Source: Atrichornis clamosus
Taxonomy: Eukaryota; Chordata; Aves; Passeriformes; Menuridae
DNA: 64,000 bases
Assembly (NCBI GenBank): GCA_013400975.1
Contig: WBMZ01000226.1
Span: 1 to 64,000 of the forward strand
Reading direction: 5' to 3'
Shown here: one piece after another, positions 34,931 through 46,800 of the stretch
How the letters are laid out: each line of letters opens with the position of its first letter
How positions within the stretch are numbered: the stretch's first letter is position 1
The notes under the pieces: generated by a model
Seen by the model: the letters and a program-made list of their open reading frames with translations, nothing else
Database searches by the model: none
Told to the model about the DNA's origin: nothing
Made by a program: the position numbers and the translations under genes

Positions 34931-37900
34931 AAGGCTTTCCAGGGGGAAGGGCAGAGGAGACCTTGACCAGCGTTTAAAACAGGCTGTGGCTATTTTTTAA
35001 AAGCCATTAAGTTATGAGCTGTCAAAACCAGCCTGCTGTGATTGCTGATGAGCCCTTTTTCTGTGTAAAAGGGAAGATCTGGCCTCTCCATGATGTCAGG
35101 AATAGCAGAGAGGCCTGGGAAGCTGCCCTGGTCCCCTCCCACTTTCTTCTCCTTTGGGCAGATCGATCAATCTCAGCCCCTCCTGGAGCCCTCTGTGCCC
35201 ACTCTGCCCCTTGCAATCCAAGGTCCTACAGCCCTTCCCCAAAACTGCCTGGAGAGACACTTTAATCCCTGAAGCTCCACAGCAATGCTGGAGGGGGCAG
35301 GTTCTGGCCCTGAGCCATGGGCTTGCCCCAGTCTGAGCATGTGGGGCTGGGGAGGGTTTTTGTCACCATGGTTGAGGCCTGGTGCTGGCAAGGGCAGCTC
35401 CTGCCAGCCTGTCCTGCAGTGGCCAGCAAAGGGCTGCCATGGCTGGCGAGCTGACAAGGCAGGTGGATGCAGGCACTGGTGCCTGTGGGACACCTGCCTT
35501 GTGCTCACACTGGCCCCAGTGTCACAAAATCCCGTCCCTGTTCCCATGGAAAAACCCAGGGTGGACACCCACAGGGTGCCTCCATGGGAACGCCAACATC
35601 CCTGGCCATTGTGGCAGAGCCATAGTGGGGATGTTCAGGGGTTGCTCTGTGCTGCCCCAGCGCAAACCTCAGGAAGACTCTGCTCACTGGTGATAACAGT
35701 AAGGGGCCCTGTTACCTGAGACAGCCACTGCCAGCTACTGCCATGGCTTTGCTTTGCTACCACGGGAACTGCGGGAGTAACTTTTCCTTGAAGCCTACAC
35801 AGGGAATCAGATGCCTCTTCTGGAATACATGTTTTAACCAAGGAGCCAGTATAGGCTGATTGAAATTGTACTGTCTGTGCCATATGAGCAGGTGGGGTGG
35901 ATACAGCTGTGACCTCTCTGGCCTTGAGACACTTTGACTTCACTGACTCTGGCAGCAGCATCAAGCACCATCCTTCATGGGGCTGGCAGCTGCCAAATGC
36001 CACCAGTCCTGCGCAGCCAGAGGGCCCATGCCGTCGTGTCCTGTGTGGAGCAGCTCCAGCATGTGTCTGGGCTGGGGGCAAGGCCGGAGGGGCTGCTCCT
36101 GCCTTGGATCTCAATCAGCTCCTGTGCTGGGGCTGGGTGCAGGCAGCGGTGCAGGCAGCAGCCAGTGCCTGTGTGTCTGTACGGGCATGGTGGTGACAGA
36201 GATGGTTCCTCCTCGGTTGCTATTTCCAGAGGATGAAGTCACCGGGCTGCAGTGCCTGAGCTCAGCGGAGGGTGAGTCAGTGCCGGCCTTGCCGAGGCAC
36301 CGTGCGCAGCCCCCGCTCTGCAGCAGCCCACCATGGCCTGTGCACCAGGGCCCAGGCCAGGGCAGGTCGGGCTTTGCAGCAAAACGGTGCCAGGCCTCAG
36401 CCCCACTGCGGCTTCACTGCAGGGTGTCCCCTGGGCTCAGCTCTCCCACCACCGTCCCACCACCGTCGCACCACCAACAGCTGTGTCCCAAACAGCTGCA
36501 TGTCCCTTCAGTGGGAACGTCCCTCCCGGGGCCATGGCTCTGGCCTCCTCCCCACAGTCAGAGCACAGGATGGTTAAATCCTCCACCACGGCTGTGGTAA
36601 CAAATACACTTCCTGAAGAAAGAGAGGAAGTGAGAGCTCCCCGGCCGTGCCGCCGTGGTGTGACCCACTGCTGGCCAGGGCAGGCGCTGCCACCTCCTTC
36701 CTGTGCTGTCTGATCCCGTTTGTTTGCCTTCTCCAAAGCCAACAGTGCTGAAACTTTGGGGGTGTTTGGAAAATCCCCTCCCTTGCTTATAAAAGCTGCT
36801 TCCTGTGCCAGGTTTCCGACATCCTGTTCCTTCCAAACATTGCTGGCGAGGGGTGCCAGGGGGATCCCAGAAATATTTGGTATTTCACACAGCAGAGCCC
36901 ATCCCTTGCCACGCCAGCAACCAACACATTGCTGCTTTCAGACCAAAGCCCTGTACTGCCCTGCAAGCCCATCCACACCAACCATAAAACCTGCAGCTCC
37001 CCTAAACTGTTCCTGTATCTCTAAAGACAACCTTTACCTCACTGTCCTTAAAGCCTCAGTGCCAGCAGCACAAACTGCATTAACTCAGAGATGTCCCAGG
37101 CATCTCCACTGCAGCCCTGGGCATGGCACTGCTGCTGGAGGAGACCTACAGGACTATGGGCTCCTCCAAAAGGCATCAGGCAAATAGCAGCTTTTGCTGC
37201 TTGTATTTGTGCTATTCATTCTGGCTTTCCTGCTAGGAGAGAGACACAAGGGCTTAGCACACTCCTTGGTTTCAACAAGATGGCCTTTGGTGCCTTACGG
37301 CTGAGGGTGCCTTGAGCTCTGGGGAACGCTCATTGTCTGGTCCCTGACTTGAAAGGAGCTGGAGGGAAAAGCAGGATTTTCTTGGAGACCTTCAAACAGT
37401 TTGAGTGCTCAGTTCGTGGTCCCACATGAGGTGGGTACCTCTGTGATCAGCTGTGTGATGCTGAACCAGGGCAATTGGTAGTCTGAACTTCTGGGCTGCA
37501 GCCATTCAAACCAGCAGGGAACAGGCAAAATTAAACTGAACAATAATATTTTTGGCTTTTTGTCTTGGTAAATATGGTAACAGAGTTGCAGCTACTTGGC
37601 TTGAAAAACTATTCAATCTGTGCTGTTTCCCACACAGACAATACTATGGTCCTTGAGGGGCCAGACTGAATTAATGCCAGAAAAAGCAGAGGTGAAGAGC
37701 TGAGTCCCCCGTGAGCCCCATCTTTGTGTGGCTGTATGGAAACAATCGATCCCAGCTGCCAGCCGCACCACACACCACCGCCTTCTCGAGGGTGTTTTGT
37801 GCTTGTGGCTCTCTGCTATGGTGCCAGATCTCAGAAAACAAACAATTCACTCGTCACTTGGTGCCTTTCAGCAAAACAACTCAGGTACGGAGCAGTGCTA

Positions 37901-39949
37901 AGTAGGAGAGGGCTGGTGTTATTCTAGTCAAGGTCAGACAAAAGCTACTTCAGCCCCTGGTTAAAATCCTACTTTTTCTCTCCAAGCACATTTACTGGAA
38001 ATGTGTCAAAGAATGTAAAAATGTGCTTACAAACAGCACAGTGGTTCCCAGGAGCGAGCTCCTGTAGTAAGGCTGCACAATTCCTGCCGATCCCTCTGGC
38101 CACAGCAGGAGCTGGTTGGGTATTCCCTGAACACACCATCTCTGCTGGAGAACCAAGTGATGAAAGGGGAAAAAAAGGTTCCAGTACAGTCTCCTTCCTC
38201 CCCTTTCCTGGCTCAGGTAGTGGAAACCCTGCAAAGAGCCGGGTTTTGTCAAAATGAGGGACACAGCACCCTGCCCTGCTGTCTGTGCCCCTGCCATCTT
38301 TCCGTGCTCCTGCCATCTTTCAGAGAACAGGTTGTGTCATGCTGGCCCTGTGGATTCTCACAACTGGAAGGAAAGCTGAAATTACAAAGAAACCGACTTT
38401 GAGTACACGGAAATACAGGTGTGGGAGGAAGCAGAGGTGGGGCTGCAGGACACAGCTCCACTGCAGGGTCTGCCTGTGGTGATGGTACAAAGCCCAGCCT
38501 GGCTGCTGACTCAGCACCGGGCATCAGCCAAAGCCTTTGGCCTCTGTGGCACCCTGGGGATGGGCCAGAGCCAGTGCCCCCAGTCTGGGAGCCACTAACA
38601 GCTGGGAGCACCAGCAGGCCAGAGAGCTGGATCCAGGTCCAGGGGTGAACCATGGCTGGAGAGCTTCACCCCCGCTTGGAGCAAATCTCAAAGGGTCACG
38701 CTCAGCCCTTCCTGGAAGCCAGGAAATTGTTCTTTGTGTCCGATGTTATGGTGGGAAATGGGAAGGAAAGGGGCAGTGCAAAGGCAGTGCTTGCAAGGGC
38801 AGCAGTCCCTCTGCACTGTGCACAGCAGTGGTCCTTCATGGACTGCAGTGAGCTCTGCCAGAAAACTGGAGCAGAAAGGGAAAGTGGGGGGTTATCTCTG
38901 CAGCCTGCTGCTGCAACAGGAAACTGCCCCTTGGATCAACCTGCAGCAAGGACTTGCTTAAATGGGAGTCCTTGCCACACCTCTGCTGCCTTCCTTGTAA
39001 TCAAAAGCTCCTTTCTTTCATAATAATCTTCATTTTAATGTAGCACAGAAAAAGCATTTTATCCTTATGGGTTCATGAAATTGCCTATTCCAGCTCTAGC
39101 AATACTATGAACTTGACTACTCAAAAGTGTGCTGGAGTACAAGTTAGGTAAAAGGGATCAATAACAATTTATCATGAAAAGGCCAGCGCAGGAGAAGCAG
39201 GAGAAGAAACTCAGCCTTAGAAAAGTACCAGCATATCACCTGTTCCAGTAATCAAACACGTGTTATTTCAAACTTAGACACTGCAAAATGTTTCAAAACA
39301 AACCCCCTCTATTATTCTTTCAAATTAGTTTGAACTTCCTATGATTTAACAAAGATGTAATCATATCCGCAGAGATCCCAGAATTCCTTATGAGCATCTT
39401 AAAAAGCAGGAATGAATCATTTCCTTGTACAACAATCAACTTTGCCATGCTATGATCTTGGAAATAACAGTTGAACAGTCAAACACTCAAAAGAAAATAA
39501 AAGCATTTAATGCAAAATATTTTCCAAAAGTTTTTACAGACATTTCATATAAATGGAGTCTTTTCTTAAAACATGAAACCACTGATACAAATTTATTGTT
39601 CCAAAGGGGATTACAAAACTTTCTCCTCAGCCACACAGGAGGTAGGGAGGGCATTCCTCTCATCTGAAAACACCTAAGATGAACGGACAAGTAACATTCA
39701 GGATCTAGCCTGCTATGTCTAAGTGATGGTAACACACAGATGCTTTAGGATTAAAACTTCACAGGCTGATATATCTTTACCCCATAAGGCCTTTATTAAG
39801 ATTGCTAATAATTTGTGGGTATGTAATAGAAATACCCAAGATGCCTGTCAGCTATATAATGTGGTTTTCCTAATGATGGGAAGCCTGATGTCAAGGCAGA
39901 CTATGGGGTGTGTTACCCTGCAAGGACCAGGCTTTAGGGATGGGTGTGA

Positions 39950-40774
39950 AAAAAAAAAAAAGAGTTGTTTTTATTACTGCTCAGTTGCTCAAGGCTGTAG
40001 TTTCCGGGACCTGAGGGCGGGTGTGAACTGGTGCATCCTGGCCCCTCTGGCTGTCCAGTGGCTCAGGGAAGGGCAGGCATGGGGAAGAACAAGTGGTGCA
40101 GCTGCCCCAGGCTCCCCATGCAGATTTTCAGCTTCCCAGGCTGTTGGAGACTCCAATGGGTATAGAGAGGGCTCCTTTTGGAGTGAACCAGGCCCTTTGG
40201 AGGCTGACAGTGGTCAGTCCAGCCAGGATCCCAGCAAAGAGCAGGAGACAAAATTGGTCCTTGTTGAGAGCCAGCAGGAGGCAGCTGCAAGGGAAGGGCA
40301 GGACAGGCTGGAGCCCCTCCATGGAGCCCTACAGCAGCACAGGCACTTCCCAGCACATTAATTCATTCCCTTGCTTGGCACACTTGGCTGGTCTGGAAAC
40401 CATTACCTGTAAAAGGAGCTCTTTCACCACCATAGCTGTTCACTGCAGCAGTGTCCTGCAGGGCTGGGCTCTGCCTGGTCTGCTGCCAGCCACGCAGAGA
40501 AAGGCTCCAGCTGATGCCTGGGTAGCTGGGCTGCCTGCTCCCAGCTTTGCAAAACAACAACAAAACGGCCTTCGAGGAAGATGCAGTGGGGGAATGTGCT
40601 CTCTAGAAAACAAAGCCACATTAACCAGCCTCAACAAAGCAGCAGTTTTCTCTGGCAGTGGCAGGGCAGGCTGGTGCCTTCCCTCCCCAGGACAGACTGT
40701 CTTTCGGGCTCTCCAGGGCCACGTGGGAGGTGCTGTTTGCACTGTGCTGCCCCAGTGCTGGGCTCCCCACGCTG
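39950..40774 (-). other. PPIL2: PPIL2 3' UTR (estimated extent)
   Basis: Noncoding sequence following the PPIL2 stop on the - strand. The nearest good poly(A) signal on this strand is at 39970-39975, followed by a U-rich run (the A13 tract on the + strand near 39,950). Further signals lie at 39792-39797 and 39592-39597, so the UTR could be longer. Confidence 0.45.
39970..39975 (-). terminator. PPIL2: Likely poly(A) signal of PPIL2
   Basis: AATAAA on the - strand about 800 bases past the stop codon, with a long U-rich element in the transcript just downstream. Confidence 0.4.
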
Positions 40775-40868
40775 CTACCAGGAGCTGAAGTCCCCAAAGC
40801 CTGTGCTCTTTTTCTCTTTCTTCGCAGCTGTGCTGGTTGAGGGCCCGTCATCCTCCACACTGCGCTTC
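40775..40868 (-). CDS. PPIL2: PPIL2 terminal coding exon ending FGDFSSW
   Basis: The acceptor GGCTGCAG precedes G at 40868. The exon completes Ala and encodes 30 residues, [20 protein letters not shown] followed by [10 protein letters not shown], then TAG at 40775-40777. The PSTS, Lys-rich and GFGDFSSW blocks follow the vertebrate PPIL2 tail. The KRS and KKEKK basic runs could serve nuclear localisation. Confidence 0.96.
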
Positions 40869-43800
40869 CTGCAGCCACAAACGAAAACAACTCTCAGGGA
40901 CTCTTTACTGTCATTGGGACCAGGGCAGCTTGGATACCTGTTCTCTCCCAGCACCAGCTACACACTCCCAGGAACGTGTTCAAAGCACAGTAAGTTCTCC
41001 AGGCCCGAGTTGAAGATTTAACAGCTGTACCTTTTCAGCACGGTCACAAAAACATGAGCCACAAATTTCTCCCCACCTAGTGCCCTGCACTTGTGGCAGC
41101 AAAAGGATTTACTGGGAATTAGGTATAAAGCAGCTGAGAGAGCTTTTTAGATCCTTTCCTGTTTCTTAAGCCCAGCCCGTTGCAGTTGCTGCTCCTATTA
41201 TCAGCCTCTCTTGAGTAGAGCTTGCAACCCCAGGGAAACGCTGTGCAGCCAGCTCACGTGCTGTGGGCTTATTGTCAGATACCAGGAGCTGATAGGGAGA
41301 ACAGAGAACCCTGAACCTGCCAAAGGACTGCTATGAACCAAACTCCCAATGTCAAAGCAGGCTGCAATGACTGAAGGTCCTTTCTATACTACTTGGTCCT
41401 TTCCACAGAGCCACAGATTCTGCCTGGATATCCTCTGTAAGTAAAAGTGCAACCTGTCAGCAGTTTTGAGCTGAACACAGGATTTTAAGGGACAAGCAGT
41501 ATTTTGTAACTGAAAAATTTTACTGACACACTAAACTGACCTACCTGAGCTAACAGATTTCTGTTCTCACAGTTATGCAAATGCCTGTAAGTCACAGAGG
41601 CACACACAGACTGATCAAATGGCTGCCCAGATCTGTGTAAGCATAAATACAGGCCTTTATGCAGCAGAGAGACAACAGTATTTTTGCAAATGCTTTTAGA
41701 GAAGTCTGCTAAAAATCAAGTGGAAAGCATTTATTTTAATTTTCCAAAACACATGCTAAACTGCTGCTTGGCCAGGATTCTGTACTGTCCTTAGGAAAGA
41801 AAGTAGTGTTGCCAATCCCAACAGGGGTACAAAGGATATCTGGGAGAAGGTGCTTTAGGATAAGCCTGTCCAACCAGCCAGGTACCCTGGAGCTACCCAG
41901 CTGCCCTGTGCTCCCACAGCAAGCCTGGGAACCTGCTCCCCTTTCCAGCCTTTTCAGCTGTGCTGGTACAGCTCTTTGTGTGGCTGAACAGGGAACCAGA
42001 GCAGCAGACTGGCAGGGGCCTGGGGCAGCTACTTCGTGCAGGGGAGAAGTTGCTAAAAGAGAAACATCTGTGGGACCACAGCCTTCAGAAATAGCTGCAG
42101 AAGAGGATAAAACATGGTGTAGGAAGTGACACAGTATAGTTCCTCAAAGACTTCTGAGTTCTGGAAATATATCTACAGTTCTGAAGTCTGCAAATGCTTT
42201 TAAAGACCAACTCAGTCATGTTCAAGTACTAAAAGAAAAGCTCAGTTAATATGTGAACTTGAAAAACAACAGAAATAAAGTAAATGACTATTAGAACTAC
42301 ATGAAGGTGTCTTTGCTGCCACAAACCAAACACCTGAGCAATGGCAGTGGACAGGTCAGCATCCAGCAGGAAAGGCACCTAAAACACTCAGCAAAGGGGG
42401 AGGGAACTCACGCTGCAGCCATGTTGATGTATTTTCCAATCCCCTGTCGGTAAGTTTTAGGAGTCTGGACCTCTTTCTTTGGTGGGACCACCTCAGCCTT
42501 TATTTTGGCTGCTTCTTCTTCCTGCTGGAACTTCTCTCTTTCAGCAGCGACCTGTGGGAAGCAAAGGGTGCAATCTGTTGCAAGAGATAGTGCAGAATAA
42601 GGAGAAAATATCTACAATTCTTTGAAGTTTTAAAGCACTCTAAACCAGCAATCAGCACCACTGTGATTACAGGGCAGGCTTTAGGGGACAGCCCTCAGGC
42701 CACTACAAACAGACTGTCTGCAGCCATTACAGCAAAACTCCTTTCCTCATACCTGCAGCTACCCACAGCTACTGGGGGCATTTGAAAGGAAACCATCAGA
42801 AGCCTGATGGACTGGGAGCCGTGCCAGACTCAGCTGCAAGAGAAACTCTCCACTGAAAGAGCAACCAGGATCCTGGCACACAAGGCAAGGCTGAATGGCA
42901 GCTGCTTAATCTTAGCTGGCAACCGCATGGGCCAGGGGGCTGCCCATGTTCAGAGAAAGGCATTAAGTTACAAAGTTCCCCACAGAAGACCTCTGGCCTT
43001 TCAAGAAAACCCAACCAACCAAGCAATCATCCTCACCTGGGCATCTGCCTCTTCGTAGGGATCGACAAAAACAGTGGTTGTCTCAATCCGTATTTCCTCC
43101 TGGGAGCAGAAAAGAAGGACAGTGATTCCATCTGCTGATTAAGTTGTGCCATCTCCCCCAGGTTTGCTTTTGAGAAATGTCAGCAGAGTGACCAGCACTG
43201 CCACGCGAGGCCACAGCCCTGGTGCTTCACACGTACCTTGGGACGGTCTGTTTTAGGGTCACTTTCCACGTTCTCCATAGCAGTCAGTGTCTCAAAGCCA
43301 CCAACCACCCTGAAGGAGGAAGGACATGATATCCAGCTGTCACAACATACTGAAAATATTCCTGCGTCCTTACATTTAATATATCTAATTTATGCCCATT
43401 ACTCTAGCAGAGTTTTAAACCATCATGTATGGGGAAAAGGGAATCAGCAACTGTGTTTGGAAGACCTAAGATAATGTCATTCAGTGTGCAAGACATGAAT
43501 TTTTTCTCAAATACGGGATTTGAATTTAAAATTAAAAAGAACATGGAAAACTCAAACACTCAGAGGCAAAACAAAGCCCTTTGTCCAAAAACCTGGGAGC
43601 CACATAAAGTAGCCAGATGAAGGTCAAGTCTTTTTCTTTTTTCTTTTGTTTTTAAATTGCATATTTAAAGAGAGCAAAGAGTGTTATCAAGAAGACAGAG
43701 AATGGTAACTTCAGCAGTACAGGAGAGCAGTGACAGAGCTGTCTGCACTAACACCAGTAACACAGAAAGCACAGGACTCCTCCAGAACATCATGACTGTG

Positions 43801-46800
43801 AGCTCATGAGGGCCCTGGGAAGGCAGCAGAGCATTAAGTCACAGCCACTGGGTAATGCCAGGACACTTTTCACTGCAGTTTTCACTTAGGAGGACCTTAG
43901 ATCCCTGGCCTCTCACTTTTCAAGTCAGCGTATCCAAACGCTTGAAAATGTTTAAGGCTGAAGACTTTCTGGACTGTTGCACGTTTATTTTCAAAAGAAG
44001 TGTAGAACAATGGGAAAGTTCCAGAGAAGCATATTTAGAAAGGATAAATGGGGAAATTCCAGATAATTATAATCCTGTCATCCTGTCATCTATCCCAGCA
44101 AAATAACGGAATAGTGGAGACAGGACATGATTAAGAAAGAAAGGAAATAAGTAACAGCAATCAACAAGGTTTTGTGGAAAACAGTGTCTGTCAAACAACC
44201 TTCTATCTTTGAGACAACAGATGTGGTTAATAGGGATAACAGTGTCCATGGAACAGACTTCTGGAAGGCGGATGATATTTTGATTGAGGAACCAGAATGA
44301 TATAAAGTGAATACAACATACATTAAATAAAAAATTGGCTGACAGGTGTCAAAAATCTAATTTTAAACAGGAACCACTGAGCCAGTAAGTTTTCAGAGGG
44401 GTCCTGCTGGGATCAGTTCTTGGTCCCAGGGTATTTAACACTTTTATCCACATCATCATCCACAATTAAATTTGAAAACAGCTATTCTTAGAAGAGCAGT
44501 AAATAAAGAGGAAGACAGGCTGTTGATGCTGAGCGATCCAGATCCATTAGCAAAGCAGGCTGTAGCTGGACAACATCTGTTTTAATAGAGCCAAGCCACA
44601 TGGCCAGGAACCAAAAATACAGCCAATATTAATGGCTGTGGGACAATGAGAAGCAGCTGTATTTCTCAAAAACACTGCTCCAGGAGCCAGAGGAGTTTGA
44701 AGCTGGGAGCTCGGCGGTGAGTGCAGGAACTGGCCATCGAGGAGCCCGGGGCTGCCCACGGGACAGGGCAATCCAAGAGCCAGCAATCCCCCTGCCTTCC
44801 CAGGGAAACAACTGTTTTGAAGCCTGATTGTTGGGATTACTGAAACTCCAACACCAGCAATGGTAAGCTGGCAAGGAACGGGCAGATGAAATGGAGGAAA
44901 ATCAAATTAAATGAAACTGGTGGGGAAAAAAATACCAAACTGATGGAATATGTGGAGCATTTTATCACCTAACTCTGCTTTCCTACCAAACAAATAGGCA
45001 ATGCCTCGATCAAAACACACATGGTATTCACAGACACCATTAAACACTACACACCTGCACCAGGATATCTCCCTCTCTCAGGCACCTGTCCAGTCCCAGC
45101 ACGGCAGAGTCTGCCCGGACAGCACCAGGACAGGCCCCTGGCTCTCACCTGCATGGTCTCAGCTGGTCCAATGGACAAGTACATCCTCTACACCCCTCCC
45201 CACTGCCCTCACTGCTGCCCCGTGGGCTGGGACAGGCTCTAAACACAACCAAAGGACAGACCCCATCACAGAGAATGAACCGAGGCAGGTCAGAGAGTGT
45301 TCTCAGCACCTGCCCCAGCACAGCTGTGCTTGCTTATGTTTCAGTGCTGCTTCAAACTTTATTCCTCAAGGGCCTGCTAATATTCTGTAATCAGGCTGTG
45401 ACTTTTAGGAGCAATTAAAACTCATGTATGCAGGCTAGAACAGCCTCAGTCATTTGTGACTGGAGGGAGCACATTGGGGGAGGCTGCACAGGGCTTGAAG
45501 ACCCTGCATGAACTTTGGAAAGTTCATAACAAAAACTCAATTTTAAAATCCCCTCCAGGCCAATATCAGATTCACTTATAATACTGGTGATTAACACCCA
45601 GCCTAAGATATATTCACTGTATTTTAACTGCCCCAAAGGAAACTTCTGATTTAATATCGGAGAATTTTCTGGCCAACAGCTCCACTCATTATCTGCTTGT
45701 TCGTTTTCATTTAATTAGGTTCTGATAATTTGAAATGGCCAGATCAGCTGTACACTGGCAATCTCAGCTGAGTAATCCCTTAGCCCATAGCTAGACCTCC
45801 CACAACATTAGCCCTAATGCATTTTACTGATGCTACCAGATCTTCAGTTGCTCTGCTAATTAAACTTTATTGGGAATATTTTGTCACTTGTACATTTTGG
45901 AAGGCTGTGATAGACATGGCATTCACAGGTCATCAGTAAATGACCTAAATAGTCTCTTTTGACATGACTGTAAAGAGCTAAGGGGGAAGAAGACAAAGTT
46001 GTTATGCCTGCAGAGCATGTCATTCCCTTTTCTTCTTCGCTGCTTGTCTCTCAAACAGAAAATTGCTTTCTTTTACATCCTTGCTTCCTCCAATATTTTG
46101 CACAGAGTATCTCTGTGTATTACAGTCTCAGCACACTCAGATCTCAATATAGGTTTTTGTCTTTAGGCACTGCCATAATACTGATTAAAAAAAAAACTAA
46201 TTTGAATACAAACCACCAGCTCAGAGGAAAGAGCTCTGACCAGAGGGACTGGAAATAATTTTTTATTCAGGGAGCACTTGGGAGCTTTCTCAGGGTCAGG
46301 CCCAGATGAGGCTGGTATTTCACCACTAAAAAGTAATATGCAGAAAGGATAAGATCTGATTGCAAACATCACCCACCCAGTAAAAAGTGAACTACACATT
46401 AACCAGGGCAGTCAGAGCTGGATGCAAAAAAATTTGAATATTCCAAACTGTAAAGGCTTCTGCAAGCTTTCCTCTGATCTAAGCAGAGAGACAAGGTACA
46501 CGCAGGCCCTTGAAACATTACATGTTGTTATTGTCAAATCTCATGATGTTACATTGCAGCACTAAAATCAGTTTGATGAGATATGATGTGTCAAAGCCCA
46601 TGCACTGGCATCCCTCACAACAACTGCTCCTCACAGAATACGGAAACCAACACACCAGAGACATCTTGGGGATTCTCTGCCTGTCCCACAACACATATTT
46701 TGGGCCAATTAAAAAAGCCCATACAAATTATATGTAGAAAAGACCATCAGATCAGTACATAAAAACATTTATAAAAATCCTCTGAAGAGTGACCTACTAC

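Larger units (their letters stand above)
22411..39950. other. Convergent intergenic region without a supported gene
   Basis: Between the YPEL1 3' end and the PPIL2 3' end I find no exon set, RNA gene or recognisable transposon. From about 23.5 kb GC content rises and stays high to about 38 kb, which makes long open frames on both strands that overlap one another and belong to no family I recognise. AT-rich islands stand out near 25.25-25.4, 25.9-26.45, 33.9-34.1 and 34.75-34.93 kb. Simple repeats include G14, a pyrimidine tract and a hexamer minisatellite. An unrecognised lncRNA cannot be excluded. Confidence 0.6.
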
